Origin: Pseudomonas sp. UBA2684
GTDB lineage: Bacteria; Pseudomonadota; Gammaproteobacteria; Pseudomonadales; Pseudomonadaceae
Assembly (NCBI GenBank): GCA_002354655.1
Contig: DELY01000006.1
Span: 75,460 to 128,524, forward strand
Length of the DNA: 53,065 bases
Direction: 5' to 3'
Shown: piece by piece, positions 18,020 to 26,880 of the stretch
How the letters are laid out: each line of letters starts with the position of its first letter
Numbering within the stretch: the stretch's first letter is position 1
Notes under the pieces: generated by a model
Told to the model about the DNA's origin: nothing
Databases searched by the model: none
Seen by the model: the letters and a program-made list of their open reading frames with translations, nothing else
Program-made: the position numbers and the translations under genes

Positions 18020-18781
18020 TCATGCACGTAGATCAATCAGCGGTGCTGCCGCTTGGCGCTCGCCTAATTGCCGGTATAGATCCAGATTAGGCGTTGACGG
18101 CTGGGCCTGCGCGGTGGATTCCTGCGATTCATCGACTGGCGCCGGCTCCTCGTCCGGCTCGCTTTGCGCCGCCAGCTCGGCGCGTTGCTGCTCGGCGGCG
18201 CTGCGTTGCAACTCGGCTAAATCGGCGCGGGCCTGGACGATCTGCGCCTGCGCTTGCGCCGCCACGCGCAGGTCCTGGGCCGAGGGTTCGGCGGGCGCCA
18301 AGGCTGCCCGCAGGACGATTTCCATCTTGCGCAACGTCGCTTGCGGGTCGTTCGGCACCGGGCCGACATCGATGCCTACCTCACCGCCCACCGCATAGCG
18401 TTTGCCATCCGGGCCACGGGTGTAGGTGTAGCTCGGCGCACCGGCATAGCGCCCACCTACCGCCGAGTGGGCCTGCTCATGCGCGCGGACTTCCTGGTCG
18501 CGACTGACCAGTTCGGCGATTTGCAATTGTTCGGTGCGCTGCTGCTGCGGGCTGGGATTGGTGTTACCGCGGCCATTGGCCGACTGTTCGGTGGGCTGGT
18601 CCGCTTCTTCTCGGGCAAACGCCGACTGTTCGTCACGCAACGATTGGCTTGGGGTTGCTGGCGCTTGGGCAGCGCGAGTCAGGTCGGGGGATACCGCGGG
18701 TGAAACGCTGGCCGAAGCGGACCGCGCCGGCAGTAGAGAGGCTGCTGGCGCCAGGTAAGACGACGCGCCGCCAATGTACAT
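18020..18781 (-). CDS. SprA-related putative metalloprotease-like protein
   Basis: A 253-aa protein of the bacterial SprA-related group. The N-terminal hundred residues are low-complexity, rich in Ala, Ser, Gln and Glu. The conserved core follows: SRDQEVRAHEQAHSAVGGRY, with a zincin-like HExxH at His101-Glu102-His105, then YTYTRGPDGKRYAVGGEVGI and a helical Ala/Gln-rich tail (about 170-235) that may form a coiled coil. No signal peptide or membrane segment is seen. Proteolytic activity is unproven in the family. It is followed closely on the same strand by nothing but a 167-bp gap to the acyl-CoA dehydrogenase, and is preceded 54 bp upstream by another unknown gene. Confidence 0.75.
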   Translation of the reverse strand: MYIGGASSYLAPAASLLPARSASASVSPAVSPDLTRAAQAPATPSQSLRDEQSAFAREEADQPTEQSANGRGNTNPSPQQQRTEQLQIAELVSRDQEVRAHEQAHSAVGGRYAGAPSYTYTRGPDGKRYAVGGEVGIDVGPVPNDPQATLRKMEIVLRAALAPAEPSAQDLRVAAQAQAQIVQARADLAELQRSAAEQQRAELAAQSEPDEEPAPVDESQESTAQAQPSTPNLDLYRQLGERQAAAPLIDLRA

Positions 18782-18835
18782 GAATCCCTCCTCGCCCAGG
18801 TGTCTCGACGGCGTCTGCAGTCGGGGCGTAGTCGC

Positions 18836-19135
18836 TTAAGCGGTGGTGTCGATCAACGTACCCAGCACTTCATCTGCGGTGGCCACCACGCGCGCACCCG
18901 CTTGTGCCTCGTTCTGGCCAACGCGCAACGCCACCAGGCTTTCCGCCAGATCAGGAGGATTGTTGGTGGCGACTTCGGACGCTTGCCTGACCTGGTTCTG
19001 TGGTGGCGTCTGCACCGGCTGTTGCGGGGGCGTGACGGCCGTACTGGCGATCTCGGCAGCCGCTTGATCGACGCGGCGTTGCCCCGACTGAATGGTGCTG
19101 AGGCCTGAACTAAAGGCGCTACCGGAGATTTCCAT
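18836..19135 (-). CDS. Small protein with flagellar rod/hook-like N-terminus
   Basis: A 99-aa protein of unknown function. The N-terminus MEISGSAFSSGLSTIQSGQR, followed by RVDQAAAEIAST, resembles the amphipathic start of flagellar rod and hook proteins (small residues, Gln/Arg, Ala-Ala-x-x-Ile). The middle is Pro/Gln-rich (VTPPQQPVQTPPQ) and the end is another helix (LAESLVALRVGQNEAQAGARVV). The downstream ATG was chosen because GAGAG precedes it. It is 94 bp downstream of bioD on the same strand and 54 bp upstream of the HExxH gene. The flagellar resemblance is weak and no partner is present. Confidence 0.6.
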   Translation of the reverse strand: MEISGSAFSSGLSTIQSGQRRVDQAAAEIASTAVTPPQQPVQTPPQNQVRQASEVATNNPPDLAESLVALRVGQNEAQAGARVVATADEVLGTLIDTTA

Positions 19136-19229
19136 GCACAAACTCTCGCTGGGGAAAGACACTTACGTTGCATTGAAACAGAAAATGCTCAAAAAACGTA
19201 CACGCAAAAGGCTATGGCAAATGGCCTGC

Positions 19230-19919
19230 TTATAGCGCGAGGTCAAGCAACGTCAGATCGAGGTAGGTCGCCACAGCGGCTGGCGAGGCCGCCGCCAAGC
19301 GCGGCACGCGCCCCAGGCAGGGTGCGGGCAGGCGCTCGGCGAGAGTGGCCAGGTTTTCGTCCAGGCGCGCGGTCTGCGGGTCGATCACATTGGCCACCCA
19401 ACCGGCCAGAGTCAGGCCGTCGCGAACAATTGCCTCGGCCGTCAGCACCGCCTGGTTGATGCAACCCAAGCGCACGCCGACCACCAGAATCACCGGCAGG
19501 CGCAGGCTGATCACCACGTCCGACAACGAGGCCTGGCCCGCCAGCGGCACACGCCAGCCGCCGGCACCTTCGACCAGGGTGAACGCAGCGCGCTTGTCGA
19601 GAATCCGCTGCACCGGCGCCCGCAGCGCCGCCACATCCAGCAGCACGCCAGCCTCGCGCGCGGCCAGGTGCGGGGCGATGGCCGGGGCGAACGCCAGCGG
19701 GTTGACCTCGTCATAGCGCAACGCCAGGCTGCATTCGCCGAGCAGCGCCAGCGCATCCTCGTTACGCAGACCGTCAGCTGTCTGGGTGCAACCGGAGGCC
19801 ACCGGCTTCGCCGCGGCGGTCGACAATCCCGCCATCCGGGCGGCGTGCAGCAAACCGGCGGCGATGGTGGTCTTGCCGATTTCTGTATCGGTGCCGGTAA
19901 CGAAAAAGGCCGCACTCAT
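19230..19919 (-). CDS. bioD: Dethiobiotin synthetase BioD
   Basis: A 229-aa ATP-dependent dethiobiotin synthetase, which closes the ureido ring of 7,8-diaminopelargonate with CO2 in the penultimate step of biotin synthesis. The P-loop GTDTEIGKTT is at residues 8-17, AAKPVASGC at about 36-44, and VEGAGGWRVPL near 116-126, all typical. The length matches the family (225-230). The start codon overlaps the stop of a 28-codon reading frame that repeats bioD's first 12 codons (see 19916-20002). It is last in the bioB-F-H-C-D operon. Confidence 0.95.
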   Translation of the reverse strand: MSAAFFVTGTDTEIGKTTIAAGLLHAARMAGLSTAAAKPVASGCTQTADGLRNEDALALLGECSLALRYDEVNPLAFAPAIAPHLAAREAGVLLDVAALRAPVQRILDKRAAFTLVEGAGGWRVPLAGQASLSDVVISLRLPVILVVGVRLGCINQAVLTAEAIVRDGLTLAGWVANVIDPQTARLDENLATLAERLPAPCLGRVPRLAAASPAAVATYLDLTLLDLAL

Positions 19920-20002
19920 AGCAACTCCATCACGACGGGTTTTGCCGGCTCTTTATCGAAAATCAGGGTGTCGGTGCCGGTGACAAAAAAAGCCGTGCTC
20001 AT
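19916..20002 (-). pseudogene. Truncated duplicate of the bioD start, 28-codon frame
   Basis: A short open frame begins ATG at 20002, one base after the bioC stop, and ends TGA overlapping the bioD ATG. Its first 12 codons encode MSTAFFVTGTDT, matching bioD's MSAAFFVTGTDT. The nucleotide copies differ at eight of 36 positions, seven of them third codon positions, so both were once under protein selection. After codon 12 similarity to bioD stops. It is either a bioD remnant or a leader that now couples bioC and bioD translation. Confidence 0.75.
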
Positions 20003-20003
20003 A

Positions 20004-20810
20004 TCAATCCTTACGCAGTACGCCGTAAACCACCTGATAGGTCGCCGGCAGCCCTTGCGGCTGGCGGAACTGCTCATAGGCATTGAGCAGCGCCAGCATG
20101 CGCGCCCGCCCGGTCAGCCCGCCCGGGCGGCCGGGGTTGAGGTTGTGCGCGCCGAGGGCTTTCAGCTCGTGGGTCAGACTGCGCAGATCCGGGTAGTGCA
20201 GCACCTCGGCCTGGGTCTGCAAGCTCGTCACTTGCAGGCCACTGGCGGTACACAGGCGCTGGTAATCCTCGAAACGGCGGAAGCGATTGACGTGAACGAA
20301 GCCGTCCACCGCCTGCCAGCTGTCGCGCAACTCCTGCAAGGTGCCGACGCACAGGCTGCTGAAGGCCAGCACACCGCCCGGCCGCAGCACCCGTTTAGCT
20401 TCGCGCAGCACCGCCGCAAAATCGGCGCACCACTGCAAGGCCAGGCTGGAGAACAGCAGATCGCAGGAAGCGCTTCGCAGCGGCAGGCGCTCGGCATCGC
20501 CGGCGATAAACTGCTGCGCGCCGCCCAACGGCCGGGCATGGCGCAGCATGCCTTCGGCGATATCCAGGGCCACACCTTGGCTGGCCGAAAAACGCTCGCC
20601 TAACGCGCGACTGAAATGCCCGGTGCCGCAGCCCAGGTCCAGCCAGCGCTGCGGGCTGATTGAGGCCGACACCTGCGCCAGCAACTCAGCGCCGACTTTG
20701 CGTTGCAAGGCCGCAACGCTGTCATAGCTCTCGGCCGCGCGGGAAAACGAAGCCGCCACCTGACGCTTATCCGGCAGGCCGCCCGGCGGGTTTTGGCTGA
20801 GATCAGTCAT
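20004..20810 (-). CDS. bioC: Malonyl-ACP O-methyltransferase BioC
   Basis: A 268-aa SAM-dependent methyltransferase that methylates malonyl-ACP to disguise it for pimeloyl chain elongation. The SAM motif [16 protein letters not shown] lies at residues 56-70, with motif [14 protein letters not shown] near 125-140. The ATG at 20810 overlaps the end of bioH and matches the family start (MTDLS...[17 protein letters not shown]); longer in-frame starts lie inside bioH and add unrelated residues. The stop is followed after one base by the bioD-remnant frame. Confidence 0.93.
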   Translation of the reverse strand: MTDLSQNPPGGLPDKRQVAASFSRAAESYDSVAALQRKVGAELLAQVSASISPQRWLDLGCGTGHFSRALGERFSASQGVALDIAEGMLRHARPLGGAQQFIAGDAERLPLRSASCDLLFSSLALQWCADFAAVLREAKRVLRPGGVLAFSSLCVGTLQELRDSWQAVDGFVHVNRFRRFEDYQRLCTASGLQVTSLQTQAEVLHYPDLRSLTHELKALGAHNLNPGRPGGLTGRARMLALLNAYEQFRQPQGLPATYQVVYGVLRKD

Positions 20811-21534
20811 CGCCGGCCTCATGCAGAAACGCCTGAATTGCCGCCGCGATCTCATGCGGACGCTCCAGGGCGAAGGCGTGACTGGTGTTATCAATCAGGC
20901 CGATCTCGACGTCCGGCAACAGCGCCAGCAAGGCCGGTGCGGCACTCGCGGGAACCAGGGCATCCTGACCGGCGAATAGATGCAGCTGCGGCCCGACAAA
21001 GGCCTGCAGCGCTGCACGACTGTCCAGCGCCGCCAACAGATCCAGTCCAGCCAGCAGCGTCTCGGGTTGTGCCTGCGGTGCGCCAGCCAACAGCAGCCGG
21101 GAAAGACCGCGGGCGTCCGCAGCGCCTTGGCTACAAAGCAGAGCAAAGCGTTTCAGGGTGGCGGCCGCATCGGCGGCGCAGCCTTGGCGAAAGGCAGTAA
21201 AAGTCTCGACCGGCATAGCCGCAGGCCAGCTGGGCTCGGCGACAAACCGTAGGTTGCTGGCCAAGGTCAGCAGGCCGCTGCAACGTTCGCCACGCCGCAC
21301 CGCCAGTTGCGCGGCGAGCATGCCGCCGAGCGACCAGCCACCCAGCCAAGTGTCCGGCGGTAGGTTGGCATCGAGCTCATCCAGCCAGTCGGCCGGGTCG
21401 CTGGAATCCAACAACGGCAACGGCTCAATCTGCACATGCAGGCGTGGATCGAGGCCGCGCAAGGCCTCGGCCAGCGGCTCCAGCGGCGCGCTGCCAAGAC
21501 CCCAGCCGGGCAGCAGAATCAGCCGATCACGCAT
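20803..21534 (-). CDS. bioH: Pimeloyl-ACP methyl ester esterase BioH
   Basis: A 243-aa alpha/beta hydrolase that removes the methyl group from pimeloyl-ACP methyl ester, ending chain building in biotin synthesis. The nucleophile is Ser68 in GGWSLGG. The acid is Asp in AGQDALVP (about 195) and the base is His in NTSHAFALE (about 225). The oxyanion loop is [15 protein letters not shown] at the N-terminus. ATG 21534 was chosen; it overlaps the bioF stop by eight bases, and the stop overlaps bioC, so the three genes are translationally coupled. Confidence 0.93.
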   Translation of the reverse strand: MRDRLILLPGWGLGSAPLEPLAEALRGLDPRLHVQIEPLPLLDSSDPADWLDELDANLPPDTWLGGWSLGGMLAAQLAVRRGERCSGLLTLASNLRFVAEPSWPAAMPVETFTAFRQGCAADAAATLKRFALLCSQGAADARGLSRLLLAGAPQAQPETLLAGLDLLAALDSRAALQAFVGPQLHLFAGQDALVPASAAPALLALLPDVEIGLIDNTSHAFALERPHEIAAAIQAFLHEAGDD

Positions 21535-22714
21535 CCGCCACACTCCCGTCCTGAGTCGCCAGCAGCGGCCAGCACTCCGCCAAAGCCTCCAGCAACAACT
21601 CCAGCTGCTCCAGGCTATGGGCAGCGGACAGGGTCACGCGCAGCCGCGCGCTGCCGGCCGGCACGGTCGGCGGGCGGATGGCGGTGACCAACAGGCCGCG
21701 CTCGCGCAGCAGGTGCGACAGCTGCAGGGCGCGGCCGCTGTCGCCAATCAGAATCGGCTGGATCGGCGTGGCGCTGGTCATCAGTTCAAGACCAATCGCC
21801 TCGGCGCCTTGGCGAAAGCGCGTGATCAGGGCATTCAGGTGCTCGCGCCGCCAATGCTCGCTACGCAGCAGCTCCAGGCTTTTCAGGGTGGCGCAGGCCA
21901 GCGCTGGCGGCTGGCTGGTGGTGTAGATATAGGGCCGGGCGAACTGCACCAGGGTTTCGATCAGCTCCTCGCTGCCGGCGACAAACGCACCGGCGGTGCC
22001 GAAGGCCTTGCCCAGGGTGCCGACCAGCACCTGCACATCGTCCAGGCCCAGGCCGAAGTGCTCGACGATGCCGCCGCCGGTCGCGCCCAGCGGACCGAAA
22101 CCGTGGGCGTCATCGACCATCACCCAAGCCCCTTTCAGACGCGCTTCGCCGCACAGCGCCGGCAGGTCGGCGAGGTCGCCGTCCATGCTGAATACGCCAT
22201 CGGTGACCACCAGGGTATTGCCGTTGGCTTTGCGTAACCGGCTCGACAGGCTGACCGCATCGTTGTGCAGGTAACGCGAGAAGCGCGCGCCGCTGAGCAG
22301 GCCGGCGTCGAGCAGCGAGGCATGGTTGAGACGGTCTTCGAGCACCGTGTCATCGCGACCGACCAGCGCGGTGACCGCCGCCAAGTTGGCCATATAACCA
22401 GTGGAAAACAGCAACGCGCGCGGCCGCCCGGTGAACTCGGCGAGCGCCTCCTCCAGCTGATGGTGCGGCGTGCTGTGGCCAATCACCAAGTGCGAGGCAC
22501 CACCACCGACGCCCCACTTTTCCGCACCGGCGCGCCAGGCCTCGATCACCTGCGGGTGATTGGCCAGGCCGAGGTAGTCGTTGGAACAGAAGGCCAGCAG
22601 CTGGCGGCCATCGACCTGCACCAGCGGGCCCTGCGGGCTTTCCAGCAGGGGCCGCTGGCGATAGAGGTTGGCGGTGCGGCGCTCGGCGAGGCGGGCAGCA
22701 AGGTCGAAAGACAT
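21527..22714 (-). CDS. bioF: 8-amino-7-oxononanoate synthase BioF
   Basis: A 395-aa PLP enzyme condensing pimeloyl-ACP/CoA with L-alanine. The PLP lysine is Lys236 in [10 protein letters not shown], the same number as in E. coli. [25 protein letters not shown] and [10 protein letters not shown] are the other family motifs. ATG 22714 was chosen over a TTG two codons upstream. It overlaps bioH by eight bases. It is separated from bioB by 122 bp containing a REP palindrome. Confidence 0.95.
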   Translation of the reverse strand: MSFDLAARLAERRTANLYRQRPLLESPQGPLVQVDGRQLLAFCSNDYLGLANHPQVIEAWRAGAEKWGVGGGASHLVIGHSTPHHQLEEALAEFTGRPRALLFSTGYMANLAAVTALVGRDDTVLEDRLNHASLLDAGLLSGARFSRYLHNDAVSLSSRLRKANGNTLVVTDGVFSMDGDLADLPALCGEARLKGAWVMVDDAHGFGPLGATGGGIVEHFGLGLDDVQVLVGTLGKAFGTAGAFVAGSEELIETLVQFARPYIYTTSQPPALACATLKSLELLRSEHWRREHLNALITRFRQGAEAIGLELMTSATPIQPILIGDSGRALQLSHLLRERGLLVTAIRPPTVPAGSARLRVTLSAAHSLEQLELLLEALAECWPLLATQDGSVADA

Positions 22715-22743
22715 AGGCAACCTGGATATAAGGACGCAATACC

Positions 22744-22818
22744 GTGGGAGGGGCCGGGCGGCGATCCGCTTTAGCCGCGACCGACCTAACGCCGGATCGC
22801 GGCTAAAGCCCCTCCCAC
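22744..22818. repeat. REP palindrome within the bio operon
   Basis: GTGGGAGGGG...CCGCTTTAGCCGCGA and TCGCGGCTAAAGC...CCTCCCAC form a long imperfect hairpin between bioB and bioF. It has the same tail type as the repeats at 6-87 and 225-305. Such REPs can stabilise upstream mRNA or lower downstream expression. Confidence 0.75.
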
Positions 22819-22836
22819 CTATTCAGAGCACAGCCA

Positions 22837-23892
22837 TCAGAACGCGGCGTTATAGAACAGCTTGGCATCGCGCTGTTCGACCAGGGCTTGCTCGATGGCC
22901 GCCTGGTGCACTTCGTCGGCGTGCTCTTCGCGCGCTTCCGGCTGGATGCCGAGGCGGGCGAACAGTTGCATGTCCTTGCCGGCTTGCGGGTTGGCGGTGG
23001 TCAGCAGTTTTTCGCCGTAGAAGATCGAGTTGGCACCAGCGAAGAACGCCAAAGCCTGCATCTGCTCGTTCATCGCCTCGCGGCCGGCGGACAGGCGCAC
23101 GTGCGACTGCGGCATCATGATCCGCGCCACGGCGAGCATGCGGATAAAGTCGAACGGGTCGACGTCCTGTTCATCGGCCAGTGGCGTGCCCTTGACCTTG
23201 ACCAGCATGTTGATTGGCACGCTTTCCGGGTGTTCCGGCAGGTTGGCCAGCTGGATCAGCAGCCCGGCGCGGTCGTCCAGCGACTCGCCCATGCCGAGGA
23301 TGCCACCGGAGCAGATCTTCATCCCCGCATCGCGCACGTAGGCCAGGGTTTCCAGGCGCTCGTTGTAGGTGCGGGTGGTGATGATGTTGCCGTAGAACTC
23401 CGGCGAGGTATCCAGGTTGTGGTTGTAGTAATCGAGGCCGGCCTCGGCCAGCGCGACGGTCTGCTCCTGGGTCAACTTGCCCAGGGTCATGCAGGTTTCC
23501 AGGCCCAGGGCGCGCACGCCTTTGACCATCTCCAGCACGTAGGGCATGTCTTTCGCCGAGGGATGCTTCCAGGCCGCGCCCATGCAGAAGCGCGTCGAGC
23601 CGATGGCCTTGGCCTCGGCGGCGGCTTGCAGGACCTTCTGCACTTCCAGCAGCTTTTCTTTTTCCAGGCCGGTGTTGTAGTGGCCAGACTGCGGGCAGTA
23701 CTTGCAATCTTCCGGGCAGGCGCCGGTCTTGATCGACAGCAGGGTCGAGACTTGCACGCGGTTCTGGTCGAAATGCGCGCGGTGCACGGTCTGCGCGGCG
23801 AACAGCAGGTCGTTGAACGGTTGCTCGAAGAGCGCCTTGACCTCGGCGAGAGTCCAATCGTGGCGCAGGTTGGCGGCGGTGGTGGCGCTCAT
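22837..23892 (-). CDS. bioB: Biotin synthase BioB
   Basis: A 351-aa radical-SAM enzyme inserting sulfur into dethiobiotin. The radical cluster motif CxxxCxxC is Cys59-Cys63-Cys66 (CPEDCKYC). The auxiliary 2Fe-2S cluster ligands occur later, in METCMTLG-type and [10 protein letters not shown] blocks, with the Arg in HVRLSAGRE. The start ATG at 23892 has AAGGAATTA upstream. It is the first gene of the operon. The promoter, with TTGACA overlapped by a BirA-type operator, lies at 23957-23984. bioA is not in this window, as is usual in Pseudomonas. Confidence 0.96.
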   Translation of the reverse strand: MSATTAANLRHDWTLAEVKALFEQPFNDLLFAAQTVHRAHFDQNRVQVSTLLSIKTGACPEDCKYCPQSGHYNTGLEKEKLLEVQKVLQAAAEAKAIGSTRFCMGAAWKHPSAKDMPYVLEMVKGVRALGLETCMTLGKLTQEQTVALAEAGLDYYNHNLDTSPEFYGNIITTRTYNERLETLAYVRDAGMKICSGGILGMGESLDDRAGLLIQLANLPEHPESVPINMLVKVKGTPLADEQDVDPFDFIRMLAVARIMMPQSHVRLSAGREAMNEQMQALAFFAGANSIFYGEKLLTTANPQAGKDMQLFARLGIQPEAREEHADEVHQAAIEQALVEQRDAKLFYNAAF

Positions 23893-23956
23893 GGGTAATT
23901 CCTTGTTATTGGCAACAGCCTGCTAGATTGCTCAGGCACGACACGGATGTTCGGCA

Positions 23957-23984
23957 TATTTATGGAAGCCTTATGCGCTGTCAA
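23957..23984 (-). promoter_or_regulatory. bioB promoter
   Basis: On the minus strand, a consensus -35 TTGACA (23984-23979) is followed after 16 nt by TAAATA (23962-23957) or after 17 nt by AAATAT. This predicts a start near 23950 and a leader of about 58 nt. The -35 lies inside the left half of the BirA-type operator. Confidence 0.7.
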
Positions 23985-24710
23985 CCCAGCAACCAGCCAG
24001 TGGTTTACAACTGGTTAAAAAACAAACAAACCTGTTTGCTCTGCGACGAACCGGCGGATACCGTCCATCCGTTGTGCAGCAGTTGCGAAGCCGAACTGCC
24101 CTGGCTCGGCGGACACTGCCAGGTCTGCGCCTTGCCGCTGCCGAGCACGGGGCTGACCTGCGGCGCGTGCCTGAAACGACCGCCGAGTTTCCAGCGAGTG
24201 GAAGCGCCCTGGCGCTACGCCTTCCCCATCGACACCGCGATCAATCGTTTCAAGCACCAGGCCAAGTGGCCATTGGGACGTCTGCTCGGTGGGCTTTTGT
24301 CACATCACCTGCAACATGCCTTCGCGGAAGGTCTGGCGCGCCCCGACCTACTGCTCCCCGTGCCCCTGGCCGGCCCTCGGCAGCGCCAGCGCGGCTTTAA
24401 CCAGGCCGGCCTCCTCAGCCAGTGGCTCAGCGCAAGCCTGCACCTGCCGCAACAACCGCACTGGCTCGAGCGCACCAGCGACACCCCGGCGCAGCAACAG
24501 CTAACGGCGGCGGCGCGCCAGCGCAACCTGCGCCGCGCCTTTGCCCTGACGAACGCCAGCCGGGTCGAGGGTCTGCACCTGGCGCTGATCGACGATGTCC
24601 TGACCACCGGCGCAACCGCCGAAAGCCTGGCGCGCCTGTTGCTCCGCGGCGGTGCCGCGCGGGTCGATGTGTATTGCCTGGCACGCACCGCAAAACCGGG
24701 CGATGACTAG
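23973..24710 (+). CDS. comF: ComF-family phosphoribosyltransferase-like protein
   Basis: A 245-aa ComF/GntX-type protein linked to DNA uptake and use of DNA as nutrient. An N-terminal zinc-ribbon-like region has four CxxC pairs (CLLC, CSSC, CQVC, CGAC; residues about 20-70). The C-terminal phosphoribosyltransferase domain has the PRPP motif LALIDDVLTTGAT near 203-215. ATG 23973 was chosen for GGAAG upstream and the family-like VYNWLK start. It is divergent from bioB, and its first codons carry the BirA-type operator. A role in competence is family knowledge, not visible here. Confidence 0.9.
   Translation: MRCQPSNQPVVYNWLKNKQTCLLCDEPADTVHPLCSSCEAELPWLGGHCQVCALPLPSTGLTCGACLKRPPSFQRVEAPWRYAFPIDTAINRFKHQAKWPLGRLLGGLLSHHLQHAFAEGLARPDLLLPVPLAGPRQRQRGFNQAGLLSQWLSASLHLPQQPHWLERTSDTPAQQQLTAAARQRNLRRAFALTNASRVEGLHLALIDDVLTTGATAESLARLLLRGGAARVDVYCLARTAKPGDD
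23978..24010. promoter_or_regulatory. BirA-type biotin operator
   Basis: The half-sites CTGTCAACC (23978-23986) and GGTTTACAA (24002-24010) are separated by 15 nt. The BirA consensus is TTGTAAACC-N14-16-GGTTTACAA; the right half is perfect and the left matches 7 of 9. It overlaps the bioB -35 and is also codons 2-13 of comF. Confidence 0.75.
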
Positions 24711-24801
24711 CAGACCGAGGCACGACGGGCGACGAGATTGACTCGGCGGTCAGCATCGCGCACATTGCAGCGTTATATCGCCCACCACACAGCGCACCCG
24801 C

Positions 24802-25566
24802 ATGACGCTCCTGACCACCCTCGCCCAGCATGTCGTCCGCCGCCCGCAGCGCATGGCGCTGCTGGAGCAAATCGCCATCCAAGGCTCGATCACCCGTGCG
24901 GCGAAGGCGGCCGGGCTGAGCTATAAAGCCGCATGGGACGCCATCGACGAACTCAACAACCTCGCCGAAGAGCCTCTGGTGCAACGCACCGTGGGCGGCA
25001 AAGGCGGTGGGGGCGCGCGCCTGTCCAGCGCCGGCGAACGCCTGGTGCTGCTCTACAAGCACCTGGAAAGCCTGCAAGCGCAGGTCTTGCAAGCGGTCGA
25101 AAACGCTGGCGACCTGCAACTGCTCGGTCGCCTGATGCTGCGCACCAGCGCGCGCAACCAGCTGAGCGGGCGGGTGCGGGCGATTCAGGCGCAGGGGCGC
25201 AACGACCTGCTCGACATCGAACTGCCCGGTGGCGCGCGGATTCATGCGCAGATCACCCGCGACAGCACGGAAAAACTCGAATTGGCCGAAGGCAGCGGCG
25301 TGGTCGCCCTGATCAAGGCTGGCTGGCTCGAATTGAGCCCGCTGTCCAGCGCCGCCGACCCGCAGCGCAATCAGCTGACCGGCTGGATTGAACAGATCCT
25401 GCCGGCCAACGACGGCCCCAGCGAAGTGCGGATCGGCCTGGCCAGCGGGCAAACCCTCTGCGCGCTGGTCGCGCCGGACGTCCTGGCGACGCAACACCTG
25501 CGCGCGGGCGACCCGGTGCGCGCGCAGTTTGCCGCCAATCAGGTGCTGCTCGGCACGCAAGTCTGA
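24802..25566 (+). CDS. modE: ModE-type molybdate-responsive regulator
   Basis: A 254-aa regulator. The N-terminal LysR-like winged helix (about 15-80: LLEQIAIQGSITRAAKAAGLSYKAAWDAIDELN) is followed by two Mop molybdate-binding domains. The first starts with TSARNQLSGRV near 114-124; the second, with NQVLL near the C-terminus, spans about 195-254. It represses molybdate uptake and adjusts molybdoenzyme genes when molybdate is abundant. No modABC transporter genes are nearby, so its targets are elsewhere. A half-site resembling a ModE box (CGTTATAT) occurs at 24771-24778 but the partner half is missing. Confidence 0.88.
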   Translation: MTLLTTLAQHVVRRPQRMALLEQIAIQGSITRAAKAAGLSYKAAWDAIDELNNLAEEPLVQRTVGGKGGGGARLSSAGERLVLLYKHLESLQAQVLQAVENAGDLQLLGRLMLRTSARNQLSGRVRAIQAQGRNDLLDIELPGGARIHAQITRDSTEKLELAEGSGVVALIKAGWLELSPLSSAADPQRNQLTGWIEQILPANDGPSEVRIGLASGQTLCALVAPDVLATQHLRAGDPVRAQFAANQVLLGTQV

Positions 25567-25662
25567 GCAGGCGCCGAGTCGATTAGCCCGGCCGCGCCAC
25601 ACCAAGCGCCGCTGGGGTACAGGTAAGCGCTACACTCTGCGCCCCACCGACCGGAGCCAGTC

Positions 25663-26637
25663 ATGTCCCACCCATTTGCCACCCTCACGCCCGACTTGGT
25701 GCTGGATGCCGTGGAGAGCATTGGCTACCTCAGCGACGCCCGCGTGCTGGCATTGAACAGCTATGAAAACCGCGTCTACCAAGTGGGCATCGAAGACGAG
25801 ACGCCACTGATCGCCAAGTTCTACCGCCCCCAACGCTGGACCGATGCGGCGATTCGCGAAGAACACAGTTTCACCTTCGAACTGGCCGAGTGCGACGTAC
25901 CGGTGGTCGCCCCACTGGTGCGCGACGGGGAAACCCTGTTCGAGCACGCCGGGTTCCGCTTCGCCCTGTTCCCGCGCCGCGGCGGCCGCGCGCCGGAGCC
26001 GGGCAACCTCGATCATCTGTATCGCCTCGGCCAGTTGCTCGGCCGCCTGCACGGAGTCGGCTCGCTGAAGCCGTTTGCCCACCGCGAAGCCTTGCAGGTG
26101 GAGAACTTCGGTCATGCCTCGCTGGCCACCCTGCTCGACGGCAACTTTATTCCGCGCAGCCTGCTGCCGGCTTATGAGTCGGTGGCGCGCGACCTGCTCA
26201 AGCGCCTCGACACGCTGTTCGCCAACAACCCGGTGCAGGCCATTCGTCTGCACGGCGACTGCCATCCCGGCAACCTGCTGTGCCGCGACGAGACCTTTCA
26301 CATGGTCGACCTCGACGACTGCCGCATGGGCCCAGCGGTGCAAGACCTGTGGATGATGCTCGCCGGCGAACGCCACGAACGCCTCGGTCAGCTCTCCGAG
26401 TTGATGGACGGCTACCAGGAATTCCACGATTTCAACCCGCGCGAACTGCCGCTGATCGAAGGCCTGCGTGCGCTACGGCTGATGCATTACAGCGCCTGGC
26501 TGGCGCGGCGCTGGGACGACCCGGCCTTCCCGCACAGCTTTCCCTGGTTCGGCAGCGAGCGCTATTGGGGCGATCAGGTGCTGATGCTGCGCGAGCAACT
26601 GGCGGCGCTGGATGAAGAACCGCTGAAGCTGTTCTGA
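25663..26637 (+). CDS. srkA: Stress response kinase A (SrkA/YihE/RdoA)
   Basis: A 324-aa aminoglycoside-phosphotransferase-fold protein kinase. In E. coli it counteracts MazF-linked death and responds to Cpx envelope stress. The N-lobe has ENRVYQVGIED and the ATP lysine in IAKFYRPQRW. The catalytic loop HGDCHPGN begins at His197, and the magnesium motif DLDD starts at Asp216. The length matches the family (about 325). The start has GGAG upstream. It is 96 bp downstream of modE on the same strand with no clear terminator between. Confidence 0.93.
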   Translation: MSHPFATLTPDLVLDAVESIGYLSDARVLALNSYENRVYQVGIEDETPLIAKFYRPQRWTDAAIREEHSFTFELAECDVPVVAPLVRDGETLFEHAGFRFALFPRRGGRAPEPGNLDHLYRLGQLLGRLHGVGSLKPFAHREALQVENFGHASLATLLDGNFIPRSLLPAYESVARDLLKRLDTLFANNPVQAIRLHGDCHPGNLLCRDETFHMVDLDDCRMGPAVQDLWMMLAGERHERLGQLSELMDGYQEFHDFNPRELPLIEGLRALRLMHYSAWLARRWDDPAFPHSFPWFGSERYWGDQVLMLREQLAALDEEPLKLF

Positions 26638-26674
26638 GCCGGCTAGCCGTGGCGGGGTGCGGCGTGGCGCCGTC

Positions 26675-26738
26675 GTAGGGCGGAGCCTGCCGCCGGCTTG
26701 TCCGCCGCGGGCACAAGCCTGCGGTGGCTCCACCTTAC
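26675..26738. repeat. Inverted repeat, GTAGGGCGGAGCC type
   Basis: GTAGGGCGGAGCC and GGCTCCACCTTAC are imperfect inverted ends around a GC-rich interior. Similar in outline to the GTAGGGTGGGTTA palindromes but with a different core. Confidence 0.5.
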
Positions 26739-26880
26739 AGAACGGTCATCGCCAGGCTGTAACGTCTTCCTTACGACTGGCTGGATTTTCCCCTGCAAGA
26801 AAACCCTCAACCCACAGACAAGGGCCGCGCGTCACGACTAGAATTCAGGGCTTTAGTTAGCTGCCTAAGCAAGGATCTCC

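Noticed and set aside
24771-24778. ModE-box-like half-site upstream of modE
   Set aside because: Only one half-site (CGTTATAT) is present; the second arm is missing.
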